A DNA stretch of 64,000 nt from Protaetiibacter mangrovi. Lineage in GTDB: Bacteria > Actinomycetota > Actinomycetes > Actinomycetales > Microbacteriaceae. Every line of letters starts with the position of its first letter. The stretch's first letter is position 1. Below the pieces are notes generated by a model, which saw only the letters and a list, made by a program, of their open reading frames with translations, searched no databases and was not told the origin of the DNA. The translations under genes were made by a program, and so were the position numbers. Positions 53,996 through 62,900 of this stretch are shown in pieces. Location of the stretch: the NCBI RefSeq assembly GCF_024752305.1, contig NZ_JANTHX010000008.1:455341-519340 (forward strand), given 5' to 3'.

Positions 53996-55435
53996 ATGCG
54001 CTTCACGGGACAGGTGCCGGCCCACGATCTCACCTATTCGGATGTCTTCCTGGTGCCGAGCCGATCGGGCGTCGCCAGCCGCCTCGCCGTCGACCTCGCG
54101 ACGACCGACGGGACCGGGGCGACCATCCCGATCGTGTCGGCCAACATGAACTCGGTCACCGGTCCGCGGCTCGCCGCGACCCTCGCACGGCGCGGTGGCC
54201 TCGGGGTGCTGCCGCAGGACCTGCCGCTGCAGGAGCTCGACGCCGCGATCCGGCGCGTCAAGGAGCAGCCGGTGGGCTGGGACGCGCCGATCGAGCTCTC
54301 CGCCGACGCGACCGTCGCCGACGCGCTGCGGATCGTGCCCGCGATCGCGGCGGGCGTCGTGGTGCTGCGGGATGCGGACGGCGGGGAGGCCGGGTGCGTT
54401 CCCGCGTCCCGGCTCGGCACGGCGCTGCCCGACGCGCGCCTCGGCGACCTCGTGCACGGCGGCGTCGCCTCGTTCGACGCGGACGACCTGGACGGGCCGC
54501 GCGCCGCCTTCGACCTGCTCGTGGATGCGGGCGTCGAGGTGGCGCTCGTGCGTCATCACGGTCGCCTCGTGGGGTCGGTGACGAGGCGAAGCGCCCTGCG
54601 CTCGACCATCTACGCCCCCGCGGTCGACGCCGACGGTCGGCTGCGGGTCGCCGCCGCGGTCGGCATCAACGGCGACGTGGCGGCGAAGGCGCGTGCCCTC
54701 GCCGAGGCCGGCGTCGACGTGCTCGTCGTCGACACCGCCCACGGACACCAGGAGGGCATGCTCGGGGCCCTGCGGACGATCTCCGGTCTCGGCTTGGGGC
54801 TGCCGATCGTCGCCGGCAACGTCGTCACCGCGGACGGCGTGCGCGACCTCGTCGAGGCGGGCGCCTCGATCCTCAAGGTCGGCGTCGGCCCGGGCGCCAT
54901 GTGCACGACCCGCATGATGACGGCGGTCGGGCGTCCGCAGTTCTCGGCCGTGCTCGAGACGGCCGATGCGGCCCGCGAACTGGGCGCCCACGTGTGGGCG
55001 GACGGCGGTGTGCGCTACCCGCGCGACGTGGCGCTCGCGCTCGCGGCGGGGGCGGCATCCGTGATGATCGGCTCCTGGTTCGCCGGCACCATCGAGGCGC
55101 CGGGGCGGCTCGAGGCGGATGACGCGGGGCGCCTCTACAAGGAGAGCTGGGGCATGGCCTCCACGAAGGCGGTGCAGGAGCGCTTCGGACGCCTCGACCC
55201 CTACGAGCTCGCGCGCAAGGAGCTGTTCGCCGAGGGGATCTCGAGCTCGAAGATCTACCTCGACCCGAACCGCCCCTCGCTCGAGGACCTGCTCGACATG
55301 ATCACCTCGGGGGTGCGCAGCTCCTTCACCTACGCGGGGGCGGCATCCCTCGCCGACTTCCACGAGCGCGCCGTCGTCGGCTTCCAGTCGGCCGCCGGCT
55401 ACGAGGAGGGCAAGGCGCTCCCGGTCAGCTGGTGA
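53996..55435 (+). CDS. guaB1: GuaB1-family IMPDH-related protein (GMP reductase in relatives)
   Basis: A 479-residue TIM-barrel protein of the IMP dehydrogenase/GMP reductase family. The catalytic Cys loop is [11 protein letters not shown]; substrate and flap marks are [46 protein letters not shown] and [14 protein letters not shown]. The CBS pair (residues about 95-205) is present but divergent. In mycobacteria the GuaB1 clade acts as a GMP reductase in purine salvage; that function is inferred. Confidence 0.9.
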   Translation: MRFTGQVPAHDLTYSDVFLVPSRSGVASRLAVDLATTDGTGATIPIVSANMNSVTGPRLAATLARRGGLGVLPQDLPLQELDAAIRRVKEQPVGWDAPIELSADATVADALRIVPAIAAGVVVLRDADGGEAGCVPASRLGTALPDARLGDLVHGGVASFDADDLDGPRAAFDLLVDAGVEVALVRHHGRLVGSVTRRSALRSTIYAPAVDADGRLRVAAAVGINGDVAAKARALAEAGVDVLVVDTAHGHQEGMLGALRTISGLGLGLPIVAGNVVTADGVRDLVEAGASILKVGVGPGAMCTTRMMTAVGRPQFSAVLETADAARELGAHVWADGGVRYPRDVALALAAGAASVMIGSWFAGTIEAPGRLEADDAGRLYKESWGMASTKAVQERFGRLDPYELARKELFAEGISSSKIYLDPNRPSLEDLLDMITSGVRSSFTYAGAASLADFHERAVVGFQSAAGYEEGKALPVSW

Positions 55436-55453
55436 CCGCCGAGCCGAGGCTCG

Positions 55454-55906
55454 TCAGACCTGCTCGTAGTCGATTTCGGAGGCGAGCGCCCGGTCGCCGG
55501 TGGCGGCTGTCCACGCGGGGCCAGTGCGCACAGAGTCTGCGAACGCCACCACATCATCTGGATCGAAGCACCAGCGCGAGTCGGTGAGCGTTTCGTTCGT
55601 CGATGTCGACGCGAAGATGAACGTGATCGCGAGCTGCCATAGCTCCACGTCCTCGTCGCTGTCGTCTTCCCAGATTGTGAACTGGCGGGTCACCGAGAAC
55701 TGCCACGGAGTGCCGTCGAATGCGAACGTTCCCCACTCGACCAAGAGCCCGTCACCGTCATCGGTGATTGCCAGCGCGTCGTCCGCGCGCTCATCGGCGT
55801 ACCAACGGCACAAGAGTTCGAGGGTTTCGGGCAATTCGAGGGCGGACAGACGCGATCTTCCTCCGGCGTAGCCTTCGAGATCCGAGAGCGCATCGCTCGT
55901 CTTCAT
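55454..55906 (-). CDS. Hypothetical protein in lower-G+C segment
   Basis: A 150-residue acidic, cysteine-poor soluble protein starting MKTSDALSDLEGYAGG, with LLCRWYADERADDALAI, TRQFTIWEDDSDEDVELWQLAITFIF and a Trp-rich end. No signal peptide or motif that I recognise. The gene and the following 150 bp have lower G+C and more A/T third positions than their neighbours, which suggests recent acquisition. Size and acidity resemble immunity proteins of contact or toxin systems, but no toxin gene is nearby, so this is only a possibility. Confidence 0.65.
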   Translation of the reverse strand: MKTSDALSDLEGYAGGRSRLSALELPETLELLCRWYADERADDALAITDDGDGLLVEWGTFAFDGTPWQFSVTRQFTIWEDDSDEDVELWQLAITFIFASTSTNETLTDSRWCFDPDDVVAFADSVRTGPAWTAATGDRALASEIDYEQV

Positions 55907-56080
55907 GCGGGGCAGCCTAGGGCAAGGTCGAAGTGTGGAGGTGGTGTGTCCTCATTCGACAAAGGACCTCCCGGTCTCGTGGTATCTGTGTTTGGCGAAA
56001 CCTACCGCGAGGGAGGGATGAGCGGGGCGGGATAGGTGAACGCCCCGGCGATCGCCCAGCCTCACGGGTCGGCGGCACGG

Positions 56081-56095
56081 TAGTCTTGCCCGATC
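56081..56095 (+). promoter_or_regulatory. Leaderless-type -10 box before the small upstream ORF
   Basis: TAGTCT followed by 9 nt and ATG at 56096, the same spacing as at prfB and ftsE. Confidence 0.45.
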
Positions 56096-56176
56096 ATGGA
56101 TGACCCTCCGTCTTCGACGTCAGAGCCAACCCACAGACCCGCGCCGGTGACCACCGCGAGGGGTGATGCCCGATGA
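56096..56176 (+). CDS. 26-codon upstream ORF coupled to the first CNNM gene
   Basis: A 26-residue ORF (MDDPPSSTSEPTHR and on to GDAR) begins right after a -10-like box and ends with TGA overlapping the ATG of the transporter gene (ATGA). No separate ribosome site is evident for that ATG apart from GAGGGG further upstream. The ORF may serve to bring ribosomes to the downstream start. Peptide function, if any, unknown. Confidence 0.45.
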   Translation: MDDPPSSTSEPTHRPAPVTTARGDAR

Positions 56177-57489
56177 GCGCCGAATGGTGGGGTCTCATCG
56201 CGGGTGTCGTCCTCACGGTCGGAACCGGCTTCTTCGTGGCGAGCGAGTTCGCGCTCGTCAACCTCGACCGCCACGACCTCGAGGACCGCCAGACCAAGGG
56301 CGAGACCATGCTCGGCCCGACCATCCGGGCGCTCAAGGTCACCTCGACGCACCTCTCCGCCGCGCAGCTCGGCATCACCCTCACGACGCTGCTCGCGGGC
56401 TTCACCCTCGAGCCGGCGTTCAGCGGATGGCTGCGGCCGCTGTTCGAGGCGTGGGGGCTGGGCGAGACCACGTCGCGGGTCACGGCGACGATCGTCGCGG
56501 TCGCCGTCGCGACCCTGTTGTCGATGATCATCGGCGAACTCGTTCCGAAGAACTTCGCCATGGCCCTCCCCCGGCAGACGGCGAAGCTCGTCATCCCGTT
56601 CCAGCTCGTCTTCACGACCGTGTTCAAACCGTTCGTCGCCCTGCTCAACGGCACCGCCAACGCGGTGCTGCGGGGGATCGGCATCGAGCCGAAGGAGGAG
56701 CTGAGCTCCGCCCGCACCGCCGACGAGCTCAAGAGCCTGGTGCGCCGCTCGGCGAGCGAAGGCGCCCTCGACCGCGACACCGCGACCCTGCTCTCGCGCA
56801 CCCTCGCGTTCTCGGAGCACACCGCAGCCGACGTCATGACCCCACGCCCGCGGCTCGCGGCCGTCGAGCGCACCGACACCGCGGAGGCCGTGATCGCCCT
56901 CGCACGCCGCACCGGCTACTCCCGCTTCCCGGTGACAGACGAAGGACCCGACGACATCGTCGGGATCGTGCACCTCAAGCAGGCGGTCGCCGTGCCGCGC
57001 GAGCGCCGCGGGAAGGTGCCGGTGTCGGCCCTGCAATCCGATGCGCTGCGCGTGCCCGAGACGATGAAGCTGGATGTGCTGCTCGGCGAGCTGCGCGGCC
57101 GCAGCTACCAGATCGCCGTGGTCGTCGACGAGTACGGCGGCACGGCGGGAGTCGCCACCCTCGAAGACCTCGTCGAGGAGCTCGTCGGCGAGGTGTCCGA
57201 CGAGCACGACCGCTCCCGCGCCGACGTCGTCCGCAGCCGCGACTGGCTGACCTTCCCCGGTGCGCTGCGTCCCGACGAGCTGCTGGAACGCGCCGGTGTC
57301 ACCGTGCCCGAAGACGGGCCCTACGAGACCGTCGCCGGCTTCCTCATGAGCGAGCTGGGGCGCATCCCCACCGCCGGTGACACCGTCGAGGTCGGCGCCG
57401 GCACCTTCCGCGTGGAGCGGATGGACGGACGACGCATCGACCGCGTGCGCTTCACCCCGCACCCCGCCGAGCCGGAGGAGCAGCGATGA
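56173..57489 (+). CDS. CNNM/CorC-type transporter (hemolysin family), first copy
   Basis: A 438-residue membrane protein: CNNM domain with four hydrophobic segments (residues about 1-175, including [13 protein letters not shown] and [13 protein letters not shown]), two CBS domains (RTPDTAEAV-like [24 protein letters not shown] and [25 protein letters not shown]), and the C-terminal CorC/HlyC domain ([21 protein letters not shown]). Relatives transport Mg2+ or other cations. The paralog downstream overlaps by 4 bp, so they may form a heteromer. Confidence 0.92.
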   Translation: MSAEWWGLIAGVVLTVGTGFFVASEFALVNLDRHDLEDRQTKGETMLGPTIRALKVTSTHLSAAQLGITLTTLLAGFTLEPAFSGWLRPLFEAWGLGETTSRVTATIVAVAVATLLSMIIGELVPKNFAMALPRQTAKLVIPFQLVFTTVFKPFVALLNGTANAVLRGIGIEPKEELSSARTADELKSLVRRSASEGALDRDTATLLSRTLAFSEHTAADVMTPRPRLAAVERTDTAEAVIALARRTGYSRFPVTDEGPDDIVGIVHLKQAVAVPRERRGKVPVSALQSDALRVPETMKLDVLLGELRGRSYQIAVVVDEYGGTAGVATLEDLVEELVGEVSDEHDRSRADVVRSRDWLTFPGALRPDELLERAGVTVPEDGPYETVAGFLMSELGRIPTAGDTVEVGAGTFRVERMDGRRIDRVRFTPHPAEPEEQR

Positions 57490-58526
57490 ACGCCTCCGAC
57501 TGGTGGGGGATCGCCTGGCTCGTGATCCTGCTCGTGGTCAACGCCTTCTTCGTGGGCGCCGAGTTCGCCGTCATCTCGGCGCGTCGCTCGCAGATCGAAC
57601 CGCGGGCGGAGGCCGGATCGCGCGCCGCCAAGACCGCGCTCTGGGCGATGGAGCACGCCACCCTGATGCTCGCGACCAGCCAGCTCGGCATCACCGTGTG
57701 CTCGCTGCTCATCCTCAACGTCTCCGAACCCGCCATCCACCACCTCCTCGAGGTGCCGTTCGGTGCCTTCGGCTGGCCCGAGGCCGTCTCCGGCACCGTC
57801 GCGTTCATCGTGACGCTCGTGCTCGTGTCGTTCCTGCACGTCGTGTTCGGCGAGATGGTGCCGAAGAACCTCTCGTTCTCGGTGCCCGACCGCTCGGTGC
57901 TCATCCTCGCCACACCGCTCGTGGCGATCGCGACCATCTTCCGCCCCGTCATCCGCGCCCTCAACGCCACCGCCAACGGCGTGCTGCTGCTGTTCCGGGT
58001 GCAGCCGAAGAACGAGGCGACGAGCGCCTTCACCGTCGAAGAGGTGGAGCTCATCGTGCGCACCTCGACGCGCGAAGGGGTGCTCACCGACTCCACGGGC
58101 ACGCTCAGCAACGCGTTCGAGTTCACCACCAAGACGGTGGCGGATGTCGCGCTCGGCATGGACGCGCTCGTCACCCTGCCGGAAGACGCGACCCCGGGAG
58201 ACGTCGAAGGCGCCGTCGCGCAGCACGGCTTCAGCCGCTACGTGCTCGTCGACGAGGCGGGGGAGCCGAGCGGCTACGTGCACCTCAAAGACGTCATCGA
58301 CCTGCGCGACGACGAGTTCGACGACCCGGTGCCGCCCAAGCGCATCCGCCAGCTCATCTCGCTGTACCGCGGGATGGAGCTCGAAGACGCGCTCGCGACC
58401 CTGCGGCGTGCCGGCAGCCACGTGGCACGGGTGTTCGACGAGAACGGCGCCACCCGCGGCGTGCTCTTCCTCGAAGACATCATCGAGGAGCTCGTCGGCG
58501 AAGTGCACGACGCGACTGCTCGTTAA
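57486..58526 (+). CDS. CNNM/CBS-type transporter, second copy without CorC domain
   Basis: A 346-residue paralog: CNNM membrane domain (FVGAEFAVISARRSQIEPRA, GEMVPKNLSFSVP) and two CBS domains (AVAQHGFSRYVLVDE, then VFDENGATRGVLFLEDIIEELVGEV), but it ends after the CBS pair and lacks the C-terminal CorC/HlyC domain. The stop codon TAA lies inside the first unit of the tandem hairpin array, so the last codons were set by that repeat. Confidence 0.92.
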   Translation: MNASDWWGIAWLVILLVVNAFFVGAEFAVISARRSQIEPRAEAGSRAAKTALWAMEHATLMLATSQLGITVCSLLILNVSEPAIHHLLEVPFGAFGWPEAVSGTVAFIVTLVLVSFLHVVFGEMVPKNLSFSVPDRSVLILATPLVAIATIFRPVIRALNATANGVLLLFRVQPKNEATSAFTVEEVELIVRTSTREGVLTDSTGTLSNAFEFTTKTVADVALGMDALVTLPEDATPGDVEGAVAQHGFSRYVLVDEAGEPSGYVHLKDVIDLRDDEFDDPVPPKRIRQLISLYRGMELEDALATLRRAGSHVARVFDENGATRGVLFLEDIIEELVGEVHDATAR

Positions 58527-58733
58527 GGCGCGGCGATAATCCGCCGCGCTGGCTCCCGCCGGGGGTGAGCGCGGTCACCCCCGGCTCCGCCGTCGTTAAG
58601 GCGCCCGATAATCCGCGGCGCCGGCTCACGCCGAGGCGAGCGCGGTCGCCTCGGCTCCGCCGTCGTTAGGCGCGGCGATAATCCGCCGCGCTGCTCCCGC
58701 CGGGGGCGAGCGTGGTCACCGCCGGCTCCGCCC
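58521..58733. repeat. Three tandem copies of a two-hairpin unit
   Basis: Units begin at 58521, 58594 and 58664 (73, 70 and about 70 nt). Each has CGTTA(A)GGCGC, an A hairpin with a conserved GATAATCC, and a B hairpin with a GCGCGG or GCGTGG loop. Unit 1 B stem (58558-58585) is perfect over 11 bp; unit 2 (58630-58655) is perfect over 10 bp with paired substitutions; unit 3 has two mismatches. Located between convergent genes. Confidence 0.9.
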
Positions 58734-58736
58734 GAG

Positions 58737-59819
58737 TCACGGGCGGGGCTTCGCTCGGAGGTACTGCGGGGGCCAGTAGTCGAGGTCGACGCCCAGCTCG
58801 TGGGCCGCCCGCAGCGGGAAGTGCGGGTCGCGCAGCAGCTCGCGGCCGAGCATGACGGCGTCGGCGCGGCCCTCCCGCACCACGGCGTCCGCCTGCGCCG
58901 GGGTCGTGATGAGGCCGACCGCCGACACCGGCACCTCGGCACCGTCGCCGATGTGCTCGGCGAACGGCACCTGATAGCCCGGTCCGAGACGGATCGCCTG
59001 GTGCGCCACCAGACCGCCGCTCGAGATGTCGAACAGGTCCGCCCCGGCATCGCGCGCCCAGGCCGCGACGGTCGCGGTCTGCTCCGGATCCCAGCCGTCG
59101 TCGGCCCAGTCGGTCGCGGAGAAGCGCACCAGGACGGGCAGCTCCTCGCCGACGGCGGCGCGGACCGCGCGCACGATCTCCAGCAGCAGGCGGGCGCGGT
59201 TCTCGAGCGGCCCGCCGTAGGCGTCGGTGCGGTGATTCGACAACGGCGAGAGGAACTGGTGCAGCAGGTAGCCGTGCGCCGCATGGATCTCCACCAGGCC
59301 GAAACCGGCCCGCACCGCCCGCACCGCGGCATCCGCGAACGCCCGCACGAGACCCGGCAGCTCGTCGGCGTCGAGCGCGCGAGGGACGGCGTAGCCCTCG
59401 AACGCGACCGCCGAGGGCGCGACGGTCGGCCAACCACCCTCGTCCGAGGGAACCGAGCCGTGGCGCGCGTCGCCCCACGGCGAGAACGTCGACGCCTTGC
59501 GACCCGCGTGGGCCAGCTGGATGCCCGCGACGGCGCCCTGCCCGCGGATGAACTCCGCGATCCGCGCCCACGCTGCCTCCTGCTCATCCGACCAGATGCC
59601 CGTGTCCTCGGGGGAGATGCGCCCCTCCGGCACGACGGCGGTGGCCTCGGCGATCACGAGCCCCGCGCCGCCGCGGGCGAGTGCGCCGAGGTGCACGAGA
59701 TGCCAGTCGGTCGGCACCCCGTCGCGGTCCAGACAGGAGTACTGGCACATGGGCGCCACCCAGAGCCGGTTGCGGATGGGGGTGCTGCGGAGGGTGATCG
59801 GGTCGAACAGGCCGGGCAT
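58737..59819 (-). CDS. NADH:flavin oxidoreductase, old yellow enzyme family (YqjM-like)
   Basis: A 360-residue FMN-dependent ene-reductase. Marks of the YqjM-type class are WVAPMCQYSC near residue 25, IQLAHAGRKAS, and HAAHGYLLHQFLSPLSNHRTDAYGG with the substrate-binding His pair and the FMN loop. Likely reduces activated C=C bonds with NADPH; physiological substrate unknown. ATG at 59819 shares one base with the stop of the HAD gene. Confidence 0.94.
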   Translation of the reverse strand: MPGLFDPITLRSTPIRNRLWVAPMCQYSCLDRDGVPTDWHLVHLGALARGGAGLVIAEATAVVPEGRISPEDTGIWSDEQEAAWARIAEFIRGQGAVAGIQLAHAGRKASTFSPWGDARHGSVPSDEGGWPTVAPSAVAFEGYAVPRALDADELPGLVRAFADAAVRAVRAGFGLVEIHAAHGYLLHQFLSPLSNHRTDAYGGPLENRARLLLEIVRAVRAAVGEELPVLVRFSATDWADDGWDPEQTATVAAWARDAGADLFDISSGGLVAHQAIRLGPGYQVPFAEHIGDGAEVPVSAVGLITTPAQADAVVREGRADAVMLGRELLRDPHFPLRAAHELGVDLDYWPPQYLRAKPRP

Positions 59820-60442
59820 CAGGCCACCTCCGCCAGCGACTCGAGGAAGGCGCGCAGCCTCTCCGCTCCCGTGAACACGTGCCCGGTCACGCCGAGCGCC
59901 GCGGCACCCTCGACGTTGACCGCCTTGTTGTCGATGAACACCATCCGGTCCAGCTCGATCTCGAGCTCCTCGGCGACGTGACGGTAGATCTCGGCGTCGG
60001 GCTTCAGCAGCCCGAGCTCGGCGCTCACGAAGACGGCCTCGAACAACGTCGCCATGGGCGAGAAACGGAACGGTCCGCCGAAGTCGAACCCCGCGTTCGA
60101 CAGCAGGGCCGTGCGGGTGCCGCCCGCGTGCAGCTCCTCGATGAGGGCCATGGTGCCGGGGTCGACGCCGATCCAGCTGCGGAAGTCGATCGCCCACAGC
60201 CGCTGGATCGTGGTGATGTCCCAGCTGGCACCGAGGTCGTCGGCGATCCGGCGCCAGTAGTCGACGACGCTCAGCACGCCCTGGTCGAGGTCGTCGCGGT
60301 AGCGGGCGTACACGGGCCAGAACGTGTCGGGGTCGGCTCCCGCGATCTCCGGCAGCAGGCCCGCGTCGACCTCACCCGGGGGCGTCGAGATCACCTCCCC
60401 GTAGTCGAAGACGACGACACGACCGGGGATGCTGATGCTCAC
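59819..60442 (-). CDS. HAD-superfamily hydrolase (YihX-like)
   Basis: A 207-residue phosphatase-type HAD protein. Motif I is VVFDYGEVIS (Asp nucleophile followed by Gly at +2, as in YihX-type enzymes), motif II LLSNAGF, motif III Lys in LGLLKPDAEIY, and motif IV MVFIDNKAVNVEGA. YihX relatives are sugar-phosphate phosphatases; substrate not visible. It forms a two-gene unit with the ene-reductase and is divergent from nnrD. Confidence 0.9.
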   Translation of the reverse strand: MSISIPGRVVVFDYGEVISTPPGEVDAGLLPEIAGADPDTFWPVYARYRDDLDQGVLSVVDYWRRIADDLGASWDITTIQRLWAIDFRSWIGVDPGTMALIEELHAGGTRTALLSNAGFDFGGPFRFSPMATLFEAVFVSAELGLLKPDAEIYRHVAEELEIELDRMVFIDNKAVNVEGAAALGVTGHVFTGAERLRAFLESLAEVA

Positions 60443-60452
60443 CGATTCAAAC

Positions 60453-60464
60453 TATCGTGGCCGC
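60453..60464 (+). promoter_or_regulatory. Leaderless -10 box for nnrD
   Basis: TATCGT followed by 6 nt and ATG. Confidence 0.6.
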
Positions 60465-61280
60465 ATGGGCACGAGCTTCGGGCCGGTGGATGCCGCGCGC
60501 TGGATCGCCGTCCCCGGGCCCGCCGACGACAAGTACACCCGCGGTGTGGTGGGTCTCGTGACCGGTTCCGCTCGCTACCCGGGTGCGGCGGTGATCGGTG
60601 TGGAGGCCGCGCTGCACACCGGGGTGGGCATGGCGCGCTATCACGGCGCCGGGAGGCCGACCCGGCTCGTGCTGCAGCGGCGCCCCGAGGCGGTCACCGC
60701 CGAGGGCCGCGTGCAGGCCTGGGTGGTGGGCTCCGGCCAGGATCCCGACGACCTCGACGAGCTGACCGCCGCGCATCGCGACCGGGCGCTCGCCGATCCC
60801 GTGCCGACCGTGATCGACGCGGGCGCGCTCCCGTTCGTCGAGCGCGTGGCGGGCACCCGCGTGCTCGTGCCGCACGCGGGGGAGCTCGCGCGGGTGCTCG
60901 GCCGCGACCGCTCCGAGGTGCTGGCCGAACCGGCGGCGTCGGCACTCGACGCGGCGTCGCGTTACTCGGCGGTCGTGCTGCTCAAAGGCCACACCACGCG
61001 CATCGCCGACCCCGGCGGCGGGTTGCTCGAGGTCTCCGCGGCGCCCGCCTGGACCGCGACCGCCGGCACCGGCGACGCGCTCGCCGGGGTGCTCGGCGCG
61101 CTGCTGGCCACCCACGCGCTCGAACTCGAGGCGGACCCCGGATGCGCCGCCCCGCTCGCCGCGACGGCCACCGTGCTGCACGGCCTCGCCGCCGAGCGCG
61201 CCGGCCGCGGCGCTCCGTTCACGGTGCTCGGACTGTGTGCCGAGCTGCCCGCGGTCGTGCGGGAGCTGCTCGCGGGCTAG
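60465..61280 (+). CDS. nnrD: ADP/ATP-dependent NAD(P)H-hydrate dehydratase
   Basis: Repairs hydrated NAD(P)H. The 271-residue protein is the C-terminal (YjeF/ribokinase-like) half only, without the NnrE epimerase fused in many bacteria. Marks: RYPGAAVIGVEAALHTGVGM, VPHAGELARVLG, VVLLKGHTTRIADP and the nucleotide loop TAGTGDALAGVLGALLA. ATG at 60465 is preferred over 60429 because of the -10 box directly upstream. It ends 4 bp into the convergent ABC ATPase gene. Confidence 0.92.
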   Translation: MGTSFGPVDAARWIAVPGPADDKYTRGVVGLVTGSARYPGAAVIGVEAALHTGVGMARYHGAGRPTRLVLQRRPEAVTAEGRVQAWVVGSGQDPDDLDELTAAHRDRALADPVPTVIDAGALPFVERVAGTRVLVPHAGELARVLGRDRSEVLAEPAASALDAASRYSAVVLLKGHTTRIADPGGGLLEVSAAPAWTATAGTGDALAGVLGALLATHALELEADPGCAAPLAATATVLHGLAAERAGRGAPFTVLGLCAELPAVVRELLAG

Positions 61281-62008
61281 CTCATCCGGGCGAGGAACTC
61301 CCGGGTGCGCGCCTCGCGGGGGGCCGCGAACAGCTCGGCGGCGGGACCCTCCTCGACCACGACGCCGCCGTCGAGGAACAGCACCCGGTGCGCGACGTCG
61401 CGCGCGAACGCCATCTCGTGGGTCGCCATGAGGATCGTCGCGCCGTCGGCCGCCAGCTCGCGCACCAGGTCGAGCACTTCGCCGACCAGCTCCGGGTCGA
61501 GGGCGCTCGTGATCTCGTCGAGCAGCAGCACCTCGGGGTCGGTGGCGATCGCGCGCACGATCGCGGCGCGCTGCTGCTGCCCGCCCGACAGGCGGTCGGG
61601 GTGCTCACGCGCCTTGTCGGCGAGCCCGATGCGCTCGAGCAGCCGCGTGCCGCGCTCCTCGGCCGTCGCCCGTGCGACGCCGTGCACCACCCGGGAGGCG
61701 AGGGTGACGTTGTCGAGCACCGAGAGGTGCGGGAACAGGTTGTAGTGCTGGAAGACCACCCCGAAGCGCGCCCGGACGGCATCCGGCTTCACCCGCGGGT
61801 CGGAGATGTCCTCCTCGCCGAGCAGGATGCGGCCGTCGTCGATCGGCTCGAGCAGGTTCAGGCAGCGCAGCAGCGTCGACTTGCCCGATCCGCTCGGCCC
61901 GATCAGGGCGACCACCTCGTGCGTCGCGAGTTCGAGCGAGATCCCGCGCAGCACCTCCTTCTCGCCGAACGTCTTCCACAGCTCGCTCGCCGTCAGCACG
62001 GCGCTCAT
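61277..62008 (-). CDS. Polar amino acid ABC transporter ATP-binding protein
   Basis: A 243-residue ATPase of the GlnQ/HisP type: Walker A GPSGSGKSTLLRCLN, Q-loop VFQHYNLFPHL, signature LSGGQQQRAAIVRAI, Walker B LLLDEITSALDP, switch His ATHEM. Works with the permease and binding protein upstream; the permease gene overlaps by 4 bp. Substrate probably a polar amino acid or cystine-like compound. Confidence 0.95.
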   Translation of the reverse strand: MSAVLTASELWKTFGEKEVLRGISLELATHEVVALIGPSGSGKSTLLRCLNLLEPIDDGRILLGEEDISDPRVKPDAVRARFGVVFQHYNLFPHLSVLDNVTLASRVVHGVARATAEERGTRLLERIGLADKAREHPDRLSGGQQQRAAIVRAIATDPEVLLLDEITSALDPELVGEVLDLVRELAADGATILMATHEMAFARDVAHRVLFLDGGVVVEEGPAAELFAAPREARTREFLARMS

Positions 62009-62880
62009 ACGATCGACCCCATCTGCTCGCGGTCGCGCAGCCGCGCGGAGTACCAGTCGGTGAGGCGGATGGTCGGGATCGCGAGCAGTACGAACAGCAC
62101 CCCGGCCACGATGTACGGCGTGAAGTTGTACGTCTGCGACGCGGCGATCTGAGCCGCGCGGACGGCGTCGACCGCGCCGAGGATCGAGACGAGCCCGACA
62201 TCCTTCTGCATCGCCACGAAGTCGTTCATGAGCGGCGGGGTGATCTTGCGGATCGCCTGCGGCAGCACGATCCGCACGAGCGTCTGCACGTAGCCGAGTC
62301 CGAGCGCACGGGCGGCGAGACGCTGCGAGGGGTGCACGGCCTCGATCCCCGCGCGCATCACCTCGGCGACGTAGCTGGAGTAGGTGAGCGTCACGGCGAT
62401 CACCCCGAGCACGATCGGCGGGATGCGGGTGTTCGTGATCGTCGGGATCCCGATTCCGACGATGTACAGCACGATGATGAACGGCATCCCGCGGAAGAGG
62501 TCGGTGTAGGCGGCGGCGATCACCCGCAGCGGGAAGAACACCGGACCGCGGAGGGTGCGGAAGGTGGCGATCAGCAGCGCGACGACCCCGACCGTGACGA
62601 CCGAGATGGCGAGCACCTCGAGGTTCAGCAGGAACCCGTCCCAGATCTTCGGCAGCGAGGCGAGGGCGATGGCCGGGTCGAGGAAGAACGCCTGGACCTT
62701 CGCCCACCCCTCGGTGTTGATGACGAACGCCCAGACGAGCGCGCCGACCACGACCGTCGAGGCCGCGGCGATCAGCACCGAGCGGGTCTGCTGCCGTCGA
62801 CGGTACGCGCGGCGCCCCGATTCGAGCTCGCTCGGCCGGTGAGGTTCCGGCCGAGCGGAGCCCGGAGGTTGAATCGTCAC
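62005..62880 (-). CDS. Polar amino acid ABC transporter permease
   Basis: A 291-residue HisM/GlnP-type permease with several hydrophobic helices; the EAA loop is near residues 175-205 (GIEAVHPSQRLAARALGLGYVQTLVRIVLPQAIRK region). A longer charged N-terminus (RPSELESGRRAYRRRQQTR) precedes helix 1. Overlaps the ATPase gene by 4 bp; the binding protein gene lies 20 bp upstream. Confidence 0.94.
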   Translation of the reverse strand: MTIQPPGSARPEPHRPSELESGRRAYRRRQQTRSVLIAAASTVVVGALVWAFVINTEGWAKVQAFFLDPAIALASLPKIWDGFLLNLEVLAISVVTVGVVALLIATFRTLRGPVFFPLRVIAAAYTDLFRGMPFIIVLYIVGIGIPTITNTRIPPIVLGVIAVTLTYSSYVAEVMRAGIEAVHPSQRLAARALGLGYVQTLVRIVLPQAIRKITPPLMNDFVAMQKDVGLVSILGAVDAVRAAQIAASQTYNFTPYIVAGVLFVLLAIPTIRLTDWYSARLRDREQMGSIV

Positions 62881-62900
62881 GTGGTGACGCTAGCGCGTCG

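Noticed and set aside
58521-58733. CRISPR array
   Set aside because: Repeats are directly adjacent, without unique spacers, and contain two hairpins each; no cas genes are near.
58523-59587. Minus-strand ORF running from the hairpin array into the ene-reductase gene in another frame
   Set aside because: It is out of frame with the enzyme and its C-terminal RRIIGR/RRIIAA repeats are translations of the hairpin units.
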